Shown one piece after another: positions 37,240 through 46,800 of a stretch of 64,000 nt of DNA. The stretch lies in the NCBI GenBank assembly GCA_031296915.1, contig JAVDPC010000033.1:1-64000 (forward strand), given 5' to 3'. This stretch comes from Cerasicoccus frondis (GTDB lineage: Bacteria > Verrucomicrobiota > Verrucomicrobiia > Opitutales > Cerasicoccaceae). Position 1 is the stretch's first letter, and each line of letters starts with the position of its first letter. Made by a program: the position numbers and the translations under genes. Under the pieces are notes generated by a model. It was not told the DNA's origin and made no database searches. It saw only the letters and a program-made list of their open reading frames with translations.

Positions 37240-37935
37240 TTAACGGCGAAACTCGGGCAGGCTTTCCAGAAATGCAGGACAGCATCCCCCCAACCAGACA
37301 AATTGCTTGTCCATCTTACTGATGTAGAGAATGGAGCGCACACGGGCCAGCTTCCACAGGCTCAACAGCAACATGACGATGCCGGGCAGAAACAGAATGA
37401 AGAGGTCTTGATTGATAAAACCCGCCGCCATCAAAGGGATGCTAACAAACAGCATGATGGTGAAATTGAGAGTCCGTTTTTTACGTCGCTCGATTTGCTC
37501 GGGCGTCAAACCGATTTGCGTCTTGATGGATTTGCCCAGAATAGCCGCAAGGATAATGACCACGAGAAGACTGATCAAGATGGTGATGTATATCCAGGGC
37601 GGCGTGTAGCTGAGCTTGCGCCGGAGCTTCGCCTCCTCCTCGACAGGTTGATTCGTCAAGACGCAGCGATTCGGCAAATATGGCGCATCAATACGCACCA
37701 CGGCGTATTTGCGATCACGCCAAATGCCCCCGCTCATCGGCAGAGGCTGCATTACTGGAGCGCCTACGGGCGCAGACGCCCTCGGCATCAACTGAGACCA
37801 CAGTTGCCAATGACTCAGCCCTTCTTTCCAAACCAAGGTATCAGGGCGCACCACGCCATCGCTCACTAATTGCTTGAATTCAGCTTCACTTATAGGGCCA
37901 TACTGGCTACCGTCGTTTGAATAAAACCATTGCAT
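37240..37935 (-). CDS. GYF-2 domain membrane protein
   Basis: Residues 1-50 match the bacterial GYF_2 domain (WFYSNDGSQYGPISEAEFKQLV, then DTLVWKEGLSHWQLWSQL; key residues W3, Y5, G13, P14, W37, W44), thought to bind proline-rich peptides. A short Pro-rich linker follows, then a region with CVLTNQP and three hydrophobic segments (about 115-135, 155-175 and 178-195). The C-terminal ~35 residues are soluble (KMDKQFVWLGGCCPAFLESL). Function is unknown. It is convergent with the kinase gene and divergent from the epimerase gene. Confidence 0.82.
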   Translation of the reverse strand: MQWFYSNDGSQYGPISEAEFKQLVSDGVVRPDTLVWKEGLSHWQLWSQLMPRASAPVGAPVMQPLPMSGGIWRDRKYAVVRIDAPYLPNRCVLTNQPVEEEAKLRRKLSYTPPWIYITILISLLVVIILAAILGKSIKTQIGLTPEQIERRKKRTLNFTIMLFVSIPLMAAGFINQDLFILFLPGIVMLLLSLWKLARVRSILYISKMDKQFVWLGGCCPAFLESLPEFRR

Positions 37936-38012
37936 GTAGAACCGTTAGGCTCCCATCACAGTACAAGCAATTACATAGTAACGGATTTTGCACTCCCTTC
38001 AATATCCTTGGC

Positions 38013-38861
38013 ATGCCCTCTAAAAGCAAACTCATCGCCGTCACCGGCGGCAGTGGTCGAGCTGGTCGCGCCGTCGTCCAACATTTGTATGACGCCGGTT
38101 ACCGCATCTTGAACCTCGACCGCAACCCGCCACCTTCCCCATTGCCAGCTCGCTTTGTCCCAACCGACCTAACCAACTATGGCCAAGTCGTCGACATGCT
38201 GGAGGAGGTTGATTCAGTGGTTCATTTTGCCGCAATTCCCGCGCCGCTCTCTGCGCCACCGAGCGAGATTTTTCACAACAACACCGCCTCGACCTACAAC
38301 ATATTTCAGGCAGCGCGCTTACACGGAGTTAAGCGCATCGTCTGGGCATCCAGCGAAACCTGCTTTGGCCTGCCCTTCGATAACGTAAAGCCTTACAAAG
38401 CGCCGCTGGACGAAGGGCAACCGCCCTCCCCGGAGTCCGCCTATGCGCTGAGCAAAATCCTCGGCGAAGAAATGGCGCGACAGTTCAATCGCTGGTCTGG
38501 CATCCCGATTATTGGCCTGCGGCTGTCCAATGTCATGGAGCAGAAAAATTATGTGAACTTCCAGTCCTGGCAGCATGACCCGAAGATACGCGCCGTCAAC
38601 ATGTGGGGTTACATCGATGCACGCGACGTAGGGCGAGCCGTCGAATGCGCACTGACCTGCGAATTTCAGGGCGCGGATTTCTTCACCATCGCAGCAGCGG
38701 ACACCGTCATGCACGCGCCCAATGATGAGCTGATGGCGGCGGCCTATCCCGATGTGCCTTACACCCCGACTCCCGGGCCAAACGATTCGCTCTACGACAT
38801 TTCCAAGGCGCGCAACGTGCTTGGCTTCATTCCGCAATACAGTTGGCGGAACGAAGTTTAA
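38013..38861 (+). CDS. NAD-dependent epimerase/dehydratase family protein
   Basis: This is an extended SDR with Rossmann motif TGGSGRAGRAVVQHL, LNLDRN after strand 2, VVHFAAIP at strand 4, a Ser in VWASSETCFG, the catalytic YALSK (Tyr/Lys) and GLRLSNVM. It probably acts on a nucleotide sugar or sugar acid, but the substrate is not readable. ATG 38013 was chosen because it starts eight residues before the Rossmann motif; the frame is open upstream to 37917, which would overlap the divergent GYF gene. Its stop overlaps that of the convergent LacI-type gene. Confidence 0.88.
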   Translation: MPSKSKLIAVTGGSGRAGRAVVQHLYDAGYRILNLDRNPPPSPLPARFVPTDLTNYGQVVDMLEEVDSVVHFAAIPAPLSAPPSEIFHNNTASTYNIFQAARLHGVKRIVWASSETCFGLPFDNVKPYKAPLDEGQPPSPESAYALSKILGEEMARQFNRWSGIPIIGLRLSNVMEQKNYVNFQSWQHDPKIRAVNMWGYIDARDVGRAVECALTCEFQGADFFTIAAADTVMHAPNDELMAAAYPDVPYTPTPGPNDSLYDISKARNVLGFIPQYSWRNEV

Positions 38862-39841
38862 TCACCTGCCGTTCGCCACTCACCACGCAGGGAAACCATC
38901 TGCGGTGTTTGCGGCACGCCGTATTCCCGCCGTAATAGCAAGTGATGCAACAGGCGCACCCCCTCACGACCAATGGTCTTGGGCCGTGAAACCAAATGCG
39001 GCTGCCCGTCATCCATCGAGGCAAGCGCATTGAGCATATAGAACTGCGTTGGGTCACCACGCCACTGCGCAAAGTATTCTTGATGGTTTGTCACCAGCGC
39101 ATCCAGCCGATGCCGCCTCACCCAGGATCGAAACTTTTGCGCCTCAGAGCAGACGCCGGAAAAGACAAAAGCATTCCGTCCAGCTAAAGCCGCCGTGTAG
39201 CCTCCCAGCCAACGATGGCCCGTGCGCGCTTCCAACCCAGCATTCACCGCAAAGCCAATCCGGTGGGCGCCCAATCGCAACAAGCTTTGCGTTGCAGAGT
39301 AAGTCGCGTGAAAGTAATCAGAGGCCACGGCATGCATGAGCGGCTGATGGCAAAGCGCCCCCAAAGACACCGCAGCATACTCCTGCCAGCGCCAAGCGGA
39401 AAAGTTGCGCTCCGCATCCGAAGGACCGAGCAGCAACCCACGAACCCCTCGATGAATGAGCTGCCTGTCCAACTGTCGTTGCTTGGCGGCGGGTGTCGGC
39501 AACTCGACGCGCTCGACCAGGTAGCCATGCCGTCGCGCTTCTTCGCGCACGCCGCTTAACACATCCTGACTAAACGCCGTGCCATCGCAGTCCAGGAAGA
39601 CGAGCACGCTGCCATCTCCTTTTGATTGACCGTGAGTCCGGTAGCTGGCCAACGCGGATAGCGCGGGATCAGGACGATACCCCAAGCGTTCAATGGCGTC
39701 ATTGACACGGTCCGCGGTCTCCCGACTCACGTTCTTCACGCCACGAACCACCCGCGATGCAGTGATGTGACTCACGCCCGCAGCAAGCGCGACGTCTTTC
39801 AAGGTCGGGCGTTTAATGGGTTCAGCGCACACAATTGACAC
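38858..39841 (-). CDS. LacI-family transcriptional regulator
   Basis: The N-terminal helix-turn-helix and hinge are typical of LacI/GalR proteins: PTLKDVALAAGVSHITASRVV, then NVSRETADRVNDAIERLGYRPDPAL. The rest is a periplasmic-binding-protein-like sensor domain (LLLGPSD, AVSLGALCHQP, AVASDYFHATYSATQSLLRLGAHRIGF, key part LLRLGAHRIGF). No ATG precedes the HTH; candidate starts are GTG 39880, TTG 39850, GTG 39841 and GTG 39832. I chose GTG 39841 because it leaves room for the operator and the divergent gene. It probably controls the divergent gene at 39896 through the palindrome at 39874, in response to a sugar-like ligand. Confidence 0.85.
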   Translation of the reverse strand: MSIVCAEPIKRPTLKDVALAAGVSHITASRVVRGVKNVSRETADRVNDAIERLGYRPDPALSALASYRTHGQSKGDGSVLVFLDCDGTAFSQDVLSGVREEARRHGYLVERVELPTPAAKQRQLDRQLIHRGVRGLLLGPSDAERNFSAWRWQEYAAVSLGALCHQPLMHAVASDYFHATYSATQSLLRLGAHRIGFAVNAGLEARTGHRWLGGYTAALAGRNAFVFSGVCSEAQKFRSWVRRHRLDALVTNHQEYFAQWRGDPTQFYMLNALASMDDGQPHLVSRPKTIGREGVRLLHHLLLRREYGVPQTPQMVSLRGEWRTAGD

Positions 39842-39873
39842 TGTGAACAATTTGGCGCGATTTACAATCTGCT

Positions 39874-39886
39874 TTTGCACTGCAAA
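39874..39886. promoter_or_regulatory. Candidate LacI-type operator
   Basis: TTTGCA-C-TGCAAA is a perfect 13 bp palindrome in the short space between the divergent LacI-family gene and the gene starting at 39896, only 9 bp before that ATG. LacI-family operators are palindromes of this size, often with a central CG or single base. A TTGACA hexamer lies at 39835-39840, but no well-spaced -10 was found. Confidence 0.55.
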
Positions 39887-39895
39887 CTGGCTTAC

Positions 39896-41296
39896 ATGGA
39901 AAACACCACCCCCTCTCAGACCATCCCCGCAAATGTATCCGGCGTCGTTCCCTCACTGGCGCAAATCGCTGACTTTGGACCGCCTCGGAGCGAAGTAGGC
40001 ATTGGCTGCCTGATGCCCTGGCTCGGCAAGTTGTATATTTTGAACTACGTCTCCCACCGTCGCGAGACCGGCACGGGCACGGGACTCCGCGTCGTCGAGG
40101 GAGACTTCTCAATGAGCATTCACCCGGCGGCCGTCGACGGCACATACTCAAACCGCTACGTGCACTCGCCCAGCAGCCAGATGATCATCGGACCCCACGT
40201 GATCGACACCGTACACAAAGTGCGTACGGTCGAGTCGCTGATCAATGTGCGCCTTTGCGGCACGGCCACTCACCTGACGGATGCCGACAACCTCGTTTAC
40301 ATGCTCGGCATGGAAGGCGAGCTGTTCGAGCTCAACGTGCACACGCTGGAGACGAAACAGATCTTCGATCTCACCAAGGCGCTTGGCACGCCCGGTGAAG
40401 GCTCCTGCCATTTCAAGGACTGCTACACCGCGCACGGCCGGTTGGTCATCACGAACAATGACTACAATGGAGACGACTTTGAAGGTAAGCGCAACGAGGG
40501 GAATCTCGCCGAGTACGATGGCGCGGCCTGGAAAGTCATTGAGCGCAAACCGTTCATTTGCGTTAACGGTCTGAACGACTTCGGCGGCACGATCTTTGCC
40601 AATGGTTGGGACCGCGCTTCCGCCATCCTCAAGGTCTTCACCAAAGAGGACGGCCAATGGACCACCTACCGCCTTCCCAAAGCTTCGCATTGCTTCGACC
40701 ACAAATGGCAAACTGAGTGGCCGCGCATTCGCTCCACCGAACACGAACGCCTGCTCATGGACCATCACGGCATGTGGTATGAACTGTCTCCCTGGGCTTA
40801 CGGCAACCGCATTTGGGGCATCCGTCCAATATCGACCCATCTGTGGGTGCACGGCGATTTTTGCTCGTGGAAAGGCATGCTCGTCATCGGCGCTGACAAC
40901 ACCAGCCATGAAGGCGGCGGCAACCTGCAATGCGCCGAGCCGCAGTCTGGCATCTGGATGGGCAAGACCGACGATCTCTGGAACCTCGGTAAACCCAAGG
41001 GCTGGGGCGGCCCCTGGTGGGAAAACAAGGTCGAGGCCGACGAGCCATCGGACCCATATCTCATGACTGGCTTTGATAAGAAGGTGCTCCACCTGAGCCA
41101 CGACTGCGACACAGCAGTCAACTTCGATGTGCAAGTGGATTTCCAAGGCAACGGGCAGTGGAAAACTTACTTAACGCTCGAAGTTCCGGCCAACGGTTAC
41201 CTACCTCAGGTTTTCCCCGACGGGTTCAGCGCCCACTGGGTCCGCACCGTAGCCAAAAGCGCCTGCACTGCCACTGCACAACTGCACTACACCTGA
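39896..41296 (+). CDS. Uncharacterised protein, possible beta-propeller
   Basis: No family was recognised. The 466-residue protein has no signal peptide or membrane helix and many Trp/Gly/His-containing beta-type repeats (GKLYILNYVSH, GELFELNVHTLE, GRLVITNNDYNG, GTIFANGWDRAS, MWYELSPWAYGNRIWG, GMLVIGADNTSHEGGG). The spacing of these strands suggests a propeller-like fold of five to seven blades plus a C-terminal beta domain (DCDTAVNFDVQVDFQGNGQW). Conserved-looking His, Asp and Glu residues (GTATHLTDADN, DHHGMWYE) could form an active site. ATG 39896 (MENTTPSQ) was chosen over an upstream codon at 39875 that would overlap the operator. Its position opposite a LacI regulator, near DUF1080 and epimerase genes, hints at a role in carbohydrate use. 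Confidence 0.75.
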   Translation: MENTTPSQTIPANVSGVVPSLAQIADFGPPRSEVGIGCLMPWLGKLYILNYVSHRRETGTGTGLRVVEGDFSMSIHPAAVDGTYSNRYVHSPSSQMIIGPHVIDTVHKVRTVESLINVRLCGTATHLTDADNLVYMLGMEGELFELNVHTLETKQIFDLTKALGTPGEGSCHFKDCYTAHGRLVITNNDYNGDDFEGKRNEGNLAEYDGAAWKVIERKPFICVNGLNDFGGTIFANGWDRASAILKVFTKEDGQWTTYRLPKASHCFDHKWQTEWPRIRSTEHERLLMDHHGMWYELSPWAYGNRIWGIRPISTHLWVHGDFCSWKGMLVIGADNTSHEGGGNLQCAEPQSGIWMGKTDDLWNLGKPKGWGGPWWENKVEADEPSDPYLMTGFDKKVLHLSHDCDTAVNFDVQVDFQGNGQWKTYLTLEVPANGYLPQVFPDGFSAHWVRTVAKSACTATAQLHYT

Positions 41297-41319
41297 TCAA
41301 TGCAGTTCTGCCAGCGCAA

Positions 41320-41967
41320 TTATTGGTCCAACACAATGTTGCGGAAGCGAATCGGCGTATCTTCGCTCTGAAGCGCAATCGCGCCCTGGCTTGGGTGAAC
41401 GTGCGTGATGTGGTTCACCGTCTCGCCATTAACCACCACCGTTAATTCACCACTCTGCGAAGTAATCTTGATGGAGTTCCAATCGCCGACCTCCTTATCG
41501 ACGGTTGTTTTGCGATCGAGCCGGGTGACGGGAACGCCCGGCGCGACAAAAACTGAGCCCGATCCACTGAAGCCAGGCAACTGACCAATCGCATAGATGT
41601 CTCCCGCCATTCCGTGCTGAAGCTGGATCTCGATGCTGCTGGGCCAAGTGCGGAACCCGCTGGAACCGGGTAGCGCATGCACCAGAATGCCACTGTTGCC
41701 GCCTTCAACTCCCTCCCACTTCCACTCAAGCGACAATGTGAAGTCGCTCACATTTTCCGCGATGACCAAGTAGCCACGCGGCGCGCCGCTGCAAACGAGC
41801 TCTTCGCCTTCCATGCTCCACGCCTCAGCGCTGTTTAGTTTTTTTTCGCCGTCAAAAAATGCCAATTGCTCAACCGCTGTAGCTGGCAGCGTTTGAGAAT
41901 CGGCGTGAAGCGCGCTGGCTCCGGCCAGCAAAAGAAAGGCAAAGTAACGAGTAGCATTCAATCGCAT
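41320..41967 (-). CDS. Exported DUF1080 (3-keto-disaccharide hydrolase-like) protein
   Basis: A signal peptide (MRLNATRYFAFLLLAGASALHA) precedes a DUF1080/concanavalin-like domain: FFDGEKKLNSAEAWSMEGEELVC, YLVIAENVSDFTLSLEWKWEG, GNSGILVHALPG, SIEIQLQHG, GDWNSIKITSQSGELTVVVNGETVNH and a C-terminal IRFRNIVL (each a family hallmark). Members from Bacteroidota and others hydrolyse 3-keto-glycosides. ATG 41967 gives a good signal peptide; an upstream in-frame start would add 16 residues. It follows the PEP-CTERM gene by 56 bp and may be the last gene of that reverse-strand operon, although function suggests the sugar genes next door. Confidence 0.85.
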   Translation of the reverse strand: MRLNATRYFAFLLLAGASALHADSQTLPATAVEQLAFFDGEKKLNSAEAWSMEGEELVCSGAPRGYLVIAENVSDFTLSLEWKWEGVEGGNSGILVHALPGSSGFRTWPSSIEIQLQHGMAGDIYAIGQLPGFSGSGSVFVAPGVPVTRLDRKTTVDKEVGDWNSIKITSQSGELTVVVNGETVNHITHVHPSQGAIALQSEDTPIRFRNIVLDQ

Positions 41968-42023
41968 GCTCACGAATATGCCGGGCACGGCCACTGCTTT
42001 AAAGTTAAATCGCACGCACCCGA

Positions 42024-43817
42024 TTAGCCGTCGGCTTCCGGGTGAAGCGACTGCTTCTTTTTTCGACGCCGTAAGTAATCTCCCAAACCCAATAACAGAA
42101 GCGCTCCCCCAAAGGCATAGGTGGATGGCTCGGGAATCACGCCTGGCACGATTTCGCCCGTGCTGAGGATGTAGGCATCGTAAACTCCAGCCGGCAGCCC
42201 GTAGGGATTCACGAACTTGATCTTACTCAATTGTTCCGAAGTAATGCCGCTGCCGTCCGAGCCGATGTAAAACTGGTCGGTGCCGCCACCGCCGGTTCCA
42301 GCGCCTCCGCCTGTCCCCAGGTTCAATGGATTACCCGCCCAATCGGTGACCAGCAATGTCTCCGACGACGACCAGTCTAAACCAGAACTATCGGCGAAGG
42401 AGATAATCGAACTCGTGGTGTTGCCGGTGAAGCTGATTTCGGAATCCGTGCTCAGCGTCAGGCTCAACGTCCCCAGATTTTCATTCACGTTGTTGAGGAC
42501 GATGCTGCCACTGGTGAAGCTAACAGTGGTCGTGCTGCCAAACTGAACATTCGTGTCGGGCGATGCTTCGGATACGATCAGCGAACCGCCTTCAAGGCTG
42601 ATGTTGGTTGTGCCGCCGCTATTAAATCCAAGTCGTGGATTCGTGCCTGTGCCTTCCATTTGCAGCGTTCCATTTTGCAGAGCGAGTGTGCCGTCGATTT
42701 CACCAGTCTGCGAACCAGAAAGCACTAATGTGCCGCCGCCGGTCAAGTTCACATCCTGCGAACTGGAAATTGCGGTTTCAATGGTGGCCGTATGACCGCT
42801 GTGGACATTGATGAAAGCCGTGTCGATCAGGCCGTTGTTACCAGCGCCATCGTCGAAGGCGATGCTCTTGCCATTGGTGTCAAAAACGATTTCGCCGCCG
42901 GAACCATGGCCAATCGTCACCGTGCCATCCACGAAGTCCAAACCGAAAACATTCGCGCTGCCCGCTTTGGTAATCGTGAAACTACCGCTGGCTTCGCCTG
43001 TCCCACCATCGTTGGCTGAAAACGTCGCGACTTTGTAATCGGTGAAAGCGCCGGTGGTAATGTTGCCCGTTGGATCATTGCTCCAGTTGGTGTTTGAGCT
43101 GTTCCAAGTGCCGGTGGCGGTGGTCGAGTTGGTCGCGCCTGCGGTGGAGCCATTGATGTCCCAATAAACGCCGGCGGTGAAGCCCGCCGTTTGCACGTGG
43201 TATGAGCCTGGAGATTCGATGATGTTGCCGCCGCCCGTGTCAGCCCCGCTATCCACGGAACCCCAAACAGCGGTATCCGCTGAAGAGACATACCAGGAGC
43301 GCGTAGTCGTCGAGCTGCTGGCGTCCGGCATTTGCCAAGCGGCGTCAATCGTGCTCGAACCGTCGATCAACTGCGTGTAGAGCGCCCACTGCGTATTGGT
43401 GTCGATTGCGTTTGGATCGTTCTCGTTGTAAATCCACACATAAGCCTGCTGACCGGCAGCAAAGGTGTAGCCGGTATCTGCGCCGGTGTAGGTGGACGTC
43501 GTTTCCTGGCTGGAATCCAGGCCTGCACTATCGATGTATAAACCGACGTTGGACGCGCCCGCAGTGTAGAAGAATGGATCACCGTCAAAGACATGCCAGT
43601 TGGCAGCCCATTCATCATAATTATCCGCCGTCGGCACAAAGCTGCCGAAGGTGCCAATCTCGTAGGTGTAGCCACTCGCTGGCGATGGAACCGAAGTGCC
43701 GTCCTGCTGCACAATACGATCAAACGCAACGCCCGTGCCCCAGTTAATAGTAATCTGGGCGGCCAGAACGCCTGGCAGCAAAATTAGCAAAAAGTATTTG
43801 AGATGTTTAATTCTCAC
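42024..43817 (-). CDS. PEP-CTERM surface protein with autotransporter-like beta repeats
   Basis: Signal peptide at 1-20 (LKYFLLILLPGVLAAQ). Residues ~20-200 form a module also found in the protein encoded at 56744 (INWGTGVAFD..., YEIGTFGSFVP, WAANWHVFD, AYVWIYNEND). The middle is Gly/Ser/Thr-rich with the GGTLVLSGSQTGEIDGTLAL-type strands of passenger beta-helices. The C-terminus is a PEP-CTERM sorting signal: VIPEPSTYAFGG, a hydrophobic helix (ALLLLGLGDYL) and RRRKKKQ, expected to be processed by an exosortase. No exosortase gene is in the window. It starts with GTG, 25 bp after the stop of the giant gene, so both are probably one operon. Confidence 0.88.
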   Translation of the reverse strand: MRIKHLKYFLLILLPGVLAAQITINWGTGVAFDRIVQQDGTSVPSPASGYTYEIGTFGSFVPTADNYDEWAANWHVFDGDPFFYTAGASNVGLYIDSAGLDSSQETTSTYTGADTGYTFAAGQQAYVWIYNENDPNAIDTNTQWALYTQLIDGSSTIDAAWQMPDASSSTTTRSWYVSSADTAVWGSVDSGADTGGGNIIESPGSYHVQTAGFTAGVYWDINGSTAGATNSTTATGTWNSSNTNWSNDPTGNITTGAFTDYKVATFSANDGGTGEASGSFTITKAGSANVFGLDFVDGTVTIGHGSGGEIVFDTNGKSIAFDDGAGNNGLIDTAFINVHSGHTATIETAISSSQDVNLTGGGTLVLSGSQTGEIDGTLALQNGTLQMEGTGTNPRLGFNSGGTTNISLEGGSLIVSEASPDTNVQFGSTTTVSFTSGSIVLNNVNENLGTLSLTLSTDSEISFTGNTTSSIISFADSSGLDWSSSETLLVTDWAGNPLNLGTGGGAGTGGGGTDQFYIGSDGSGITSEQLSKIKFVNPYGLPAGVYDAYILSTGEIVPGVIPEPSTYAFGGALLLLGLGDYLRRRKKKQSLHPEADG

Positions 43818-43842
43818 AACAGCAGGAAAAACAGTTCAGTCA

Positions 43843-46800
43843 TCAAGGTGAAGGCACAGGTACGATGAGCACCGTCTCGTCGCCTTCCGGCAGTTTGATT
43901 AAGCTTGCACGGTCGCTGCGGAATTGCAGCGCGTTGGGTGAGTCGTTCAGGTTCGTAAAGGGAGGTCCACCGATTTCCGCGTAATTCACCCAGGCGTCTT
44001 CACCAGCGAAGAGGAAGAAGACCGTGTTGCGGTCATCCACTTCGGGATCGGTTTCCCACAGCAGGATCTCCGCCGCATTGTCCGGATCGTTGCCAGCCTG
44101 GAATACACTGGATGTCATGCCACGGCCGTTTTGACCAGAGTCAGCGCTATCCACCGGCACCTGAGTCACCGGATACATCGCGCCAACCAGGTTGTAGCCA
44201 GGGATGCTTGGATCGTCGCCATTATCATTGAGCACGACGGCGGCGTCGTGATTACGCACCTTGCCGTATGAATAGATCTTGGACGCAGTCTGACGCGAAA
44301 CGATCAAGAATCCGGTCGCCGGGTCGATCAATAAATCGCCTTGGTCCTCGAAGGGGAAGAGCTGATCTTCACGCACCCAATATGATCCCTCGGTGACGCC
44401 CAGAGGCGCCCACTGCGGCCCATAGTAGGCGAGCATGAAGGCTTCGTAGAGCGGGATGCTCAGGCGGTTGTTAAAGATGTAGATGTGCGTCGCCAGATTC
44501 GGGTCGCCGCTGTCCTGACCTTCAAAGGTCACGTCCTTATCGAAGAGTTCGCCAAAGGTGCGGTAACGGCGGATCTTGATATCGGCTCCGGTTAGCGCAG
44601 GCATGCCATTGGCCGTATTGAAGCTGTCGCCATCCGCAGGAGAATAAATGTCTGTATCAGTCGTAAGAGTGACTTCGTCCACATCACCGCTAGCGATGTC
44701 AAAACGATGACCTTCCAACGGCCCACTGGCGACTTCCACATAGTAGCCGCCACCGTTGACCAAGGCGCCCAAATCTGCTCCGTTCGCAGCGCTGCTTAAG
44801 TCGAGAATGGAGCCTGCCACGACATCCACCGAGCCGCAGAACACTTCATCCAATGTGAAAGGATTACTCCAGGAATTGGCTTCAGCGAGCTCCATCTGAG
44901 TTCCCTGCCAACCATAAACTTGCGTATAAAGCGTCGTGCTGCCGGTCGTCACCGCGAGACGCACCAAGCCGAAATCAGCCGAGTTGAATCCGGGCGCCGT
45001 CTGGATGTTGCCGTAGGTAACGGTTTCCGTGGCCCCATTGTCCTTGCTGGTAAACGGCGCCGAAACCGAGGAGTTCGCCGGTATCGTGGCAATGGTGAAC
45101 CAGGAGCCAATCAGGTTGTTCGAGCCCTGCAATTGGTAGCTAACGTTGAGTAAATTATCTGGGCGCGTGAAGACCACATCGAAGCGACCGGTGCTGGCGT
45201 CGATCAATTGCAGGCTTAGCAATCCGCTGTTGAAGACCCCATTGCTGGTATCGCCATTGAGCGCGAGTTCGAGGAAGTCATATTCGCAGTCATTATCGTC
45301 GTTCGCCGTAGCGCTCGCGTCGTAGAACGAAGTGCCGCTGGAAATGGCGCCGCCACTGGTCACCACAATGCCGCTGATGATTTTGTTGTCATTGGCGCCA
45401 TCATCATCCCCCGTGCTATAGTAGCCGCTAGGGTCCGTTTCACGGATGATGTATCTACCCACTGGAACCGTCGCAAAGCTGTAATCGCCATTGCCGTCAG
45501 TGGTCGTTGGGTAGCTATAAAGAATGTCCGCACCGTCCACGACCCCGTTTGCATTCGCATCCAGGATCAGGTCGATGGTCGCGTTGGCCAAGCCCGGCTC
45601 ACCACCATTGAATCCGCCATCCAGATTCAGGTCTTCGTAAACTACGCCAGAGATCGAACCGTACTGCGCTTCGACGAAGAGTATCTCCGTCAAGGAATCA
45701 CCATTGCTGGCAATCGTCAGCGCACTTTCATCACCAATGATATTGTTCACGGTGTTATTCGCGCCATCGGTATCGGCAATGCTGATATAGCCAGTTGGCT
45801 GTGTGAGTTGGACTACCCGGTAATCGCCAAGCGGAACGCTTTCGAAGGTGAATTCGCCAGCAGCATTGGTCGTCGCCACAGGTTCCTGGACGCCGCCAAT
45901 GTTCGGGTTTGTGTCGATCGTCGAGCCATCGGCGTTGCGTAGTGTAATCACGATTCCAGAAAGACCGCCGTCGCCAATACCGTTGCCATCGGTGTCTGCT
46001 AACACATGGCCGCTTATCGAGCCGACATTGATCGGATCGAACACCGTCGAAGTCAATGGAGTGGTCTGCTGAACGCTGGTATAAGAAGCCGTATTCTTAA
46101 CCGTGGACACATTCGGGTAATCGTTGACCAGAACTGAGTACGTTACCGTCAACGTATCGCCCGGGTTCATGTCGATATTGTTTGCTGCGGTAATCAACTG
46201 ACCTGCTGCGGTTGGGTCGCCAGCGGAATTGGTAATCGAAAAGGCGGAAGTCGCGGTAATTTCGATTTCATTGACCACCATATATTCATTGTTGCCAAAG
46301 GAATTGCCAATTAAGCGCACCACGGTGTTGGCGTTGATCAGGTTACTCGGAATCGGAATCGCAAGCTGCTGCGGATTCGTCGACAATGCGCCTACCTGCT
46401 GATGAACCTGCGTGTAGTTGGAACCGCCGTTACCCGATACCTGAATCGTAAAGGTGTCCCCCGAGTCAATTGAACCGTACTGCTCCAGGTTGATATTGAT
46501 GGTGGCTGACGTCATCGACGCCAAGTTCACCGCGCGGCGGATGTGGTAGTTTGAATTACCGATCCCTGTCCAATACAAGATATCAAGGGCCGCAGTATAG
46601 ATGCGGATCTGACCCGTAGACGGACTGTTGCCGCTTTCACTGCCCCCTTCGATCCAGGATGTGGTCCAATTCGTCGAACCAAAGCTGTTGCTGTAAGACT
46701 GGACGGTAAAATTGTCCAGATACTGACGTGATCCTGAGTTACCCGACCAAGTGTAAGACGAGCTCGCCGGCACAAACGTAGTTCCACCGGGCAGTAAATC

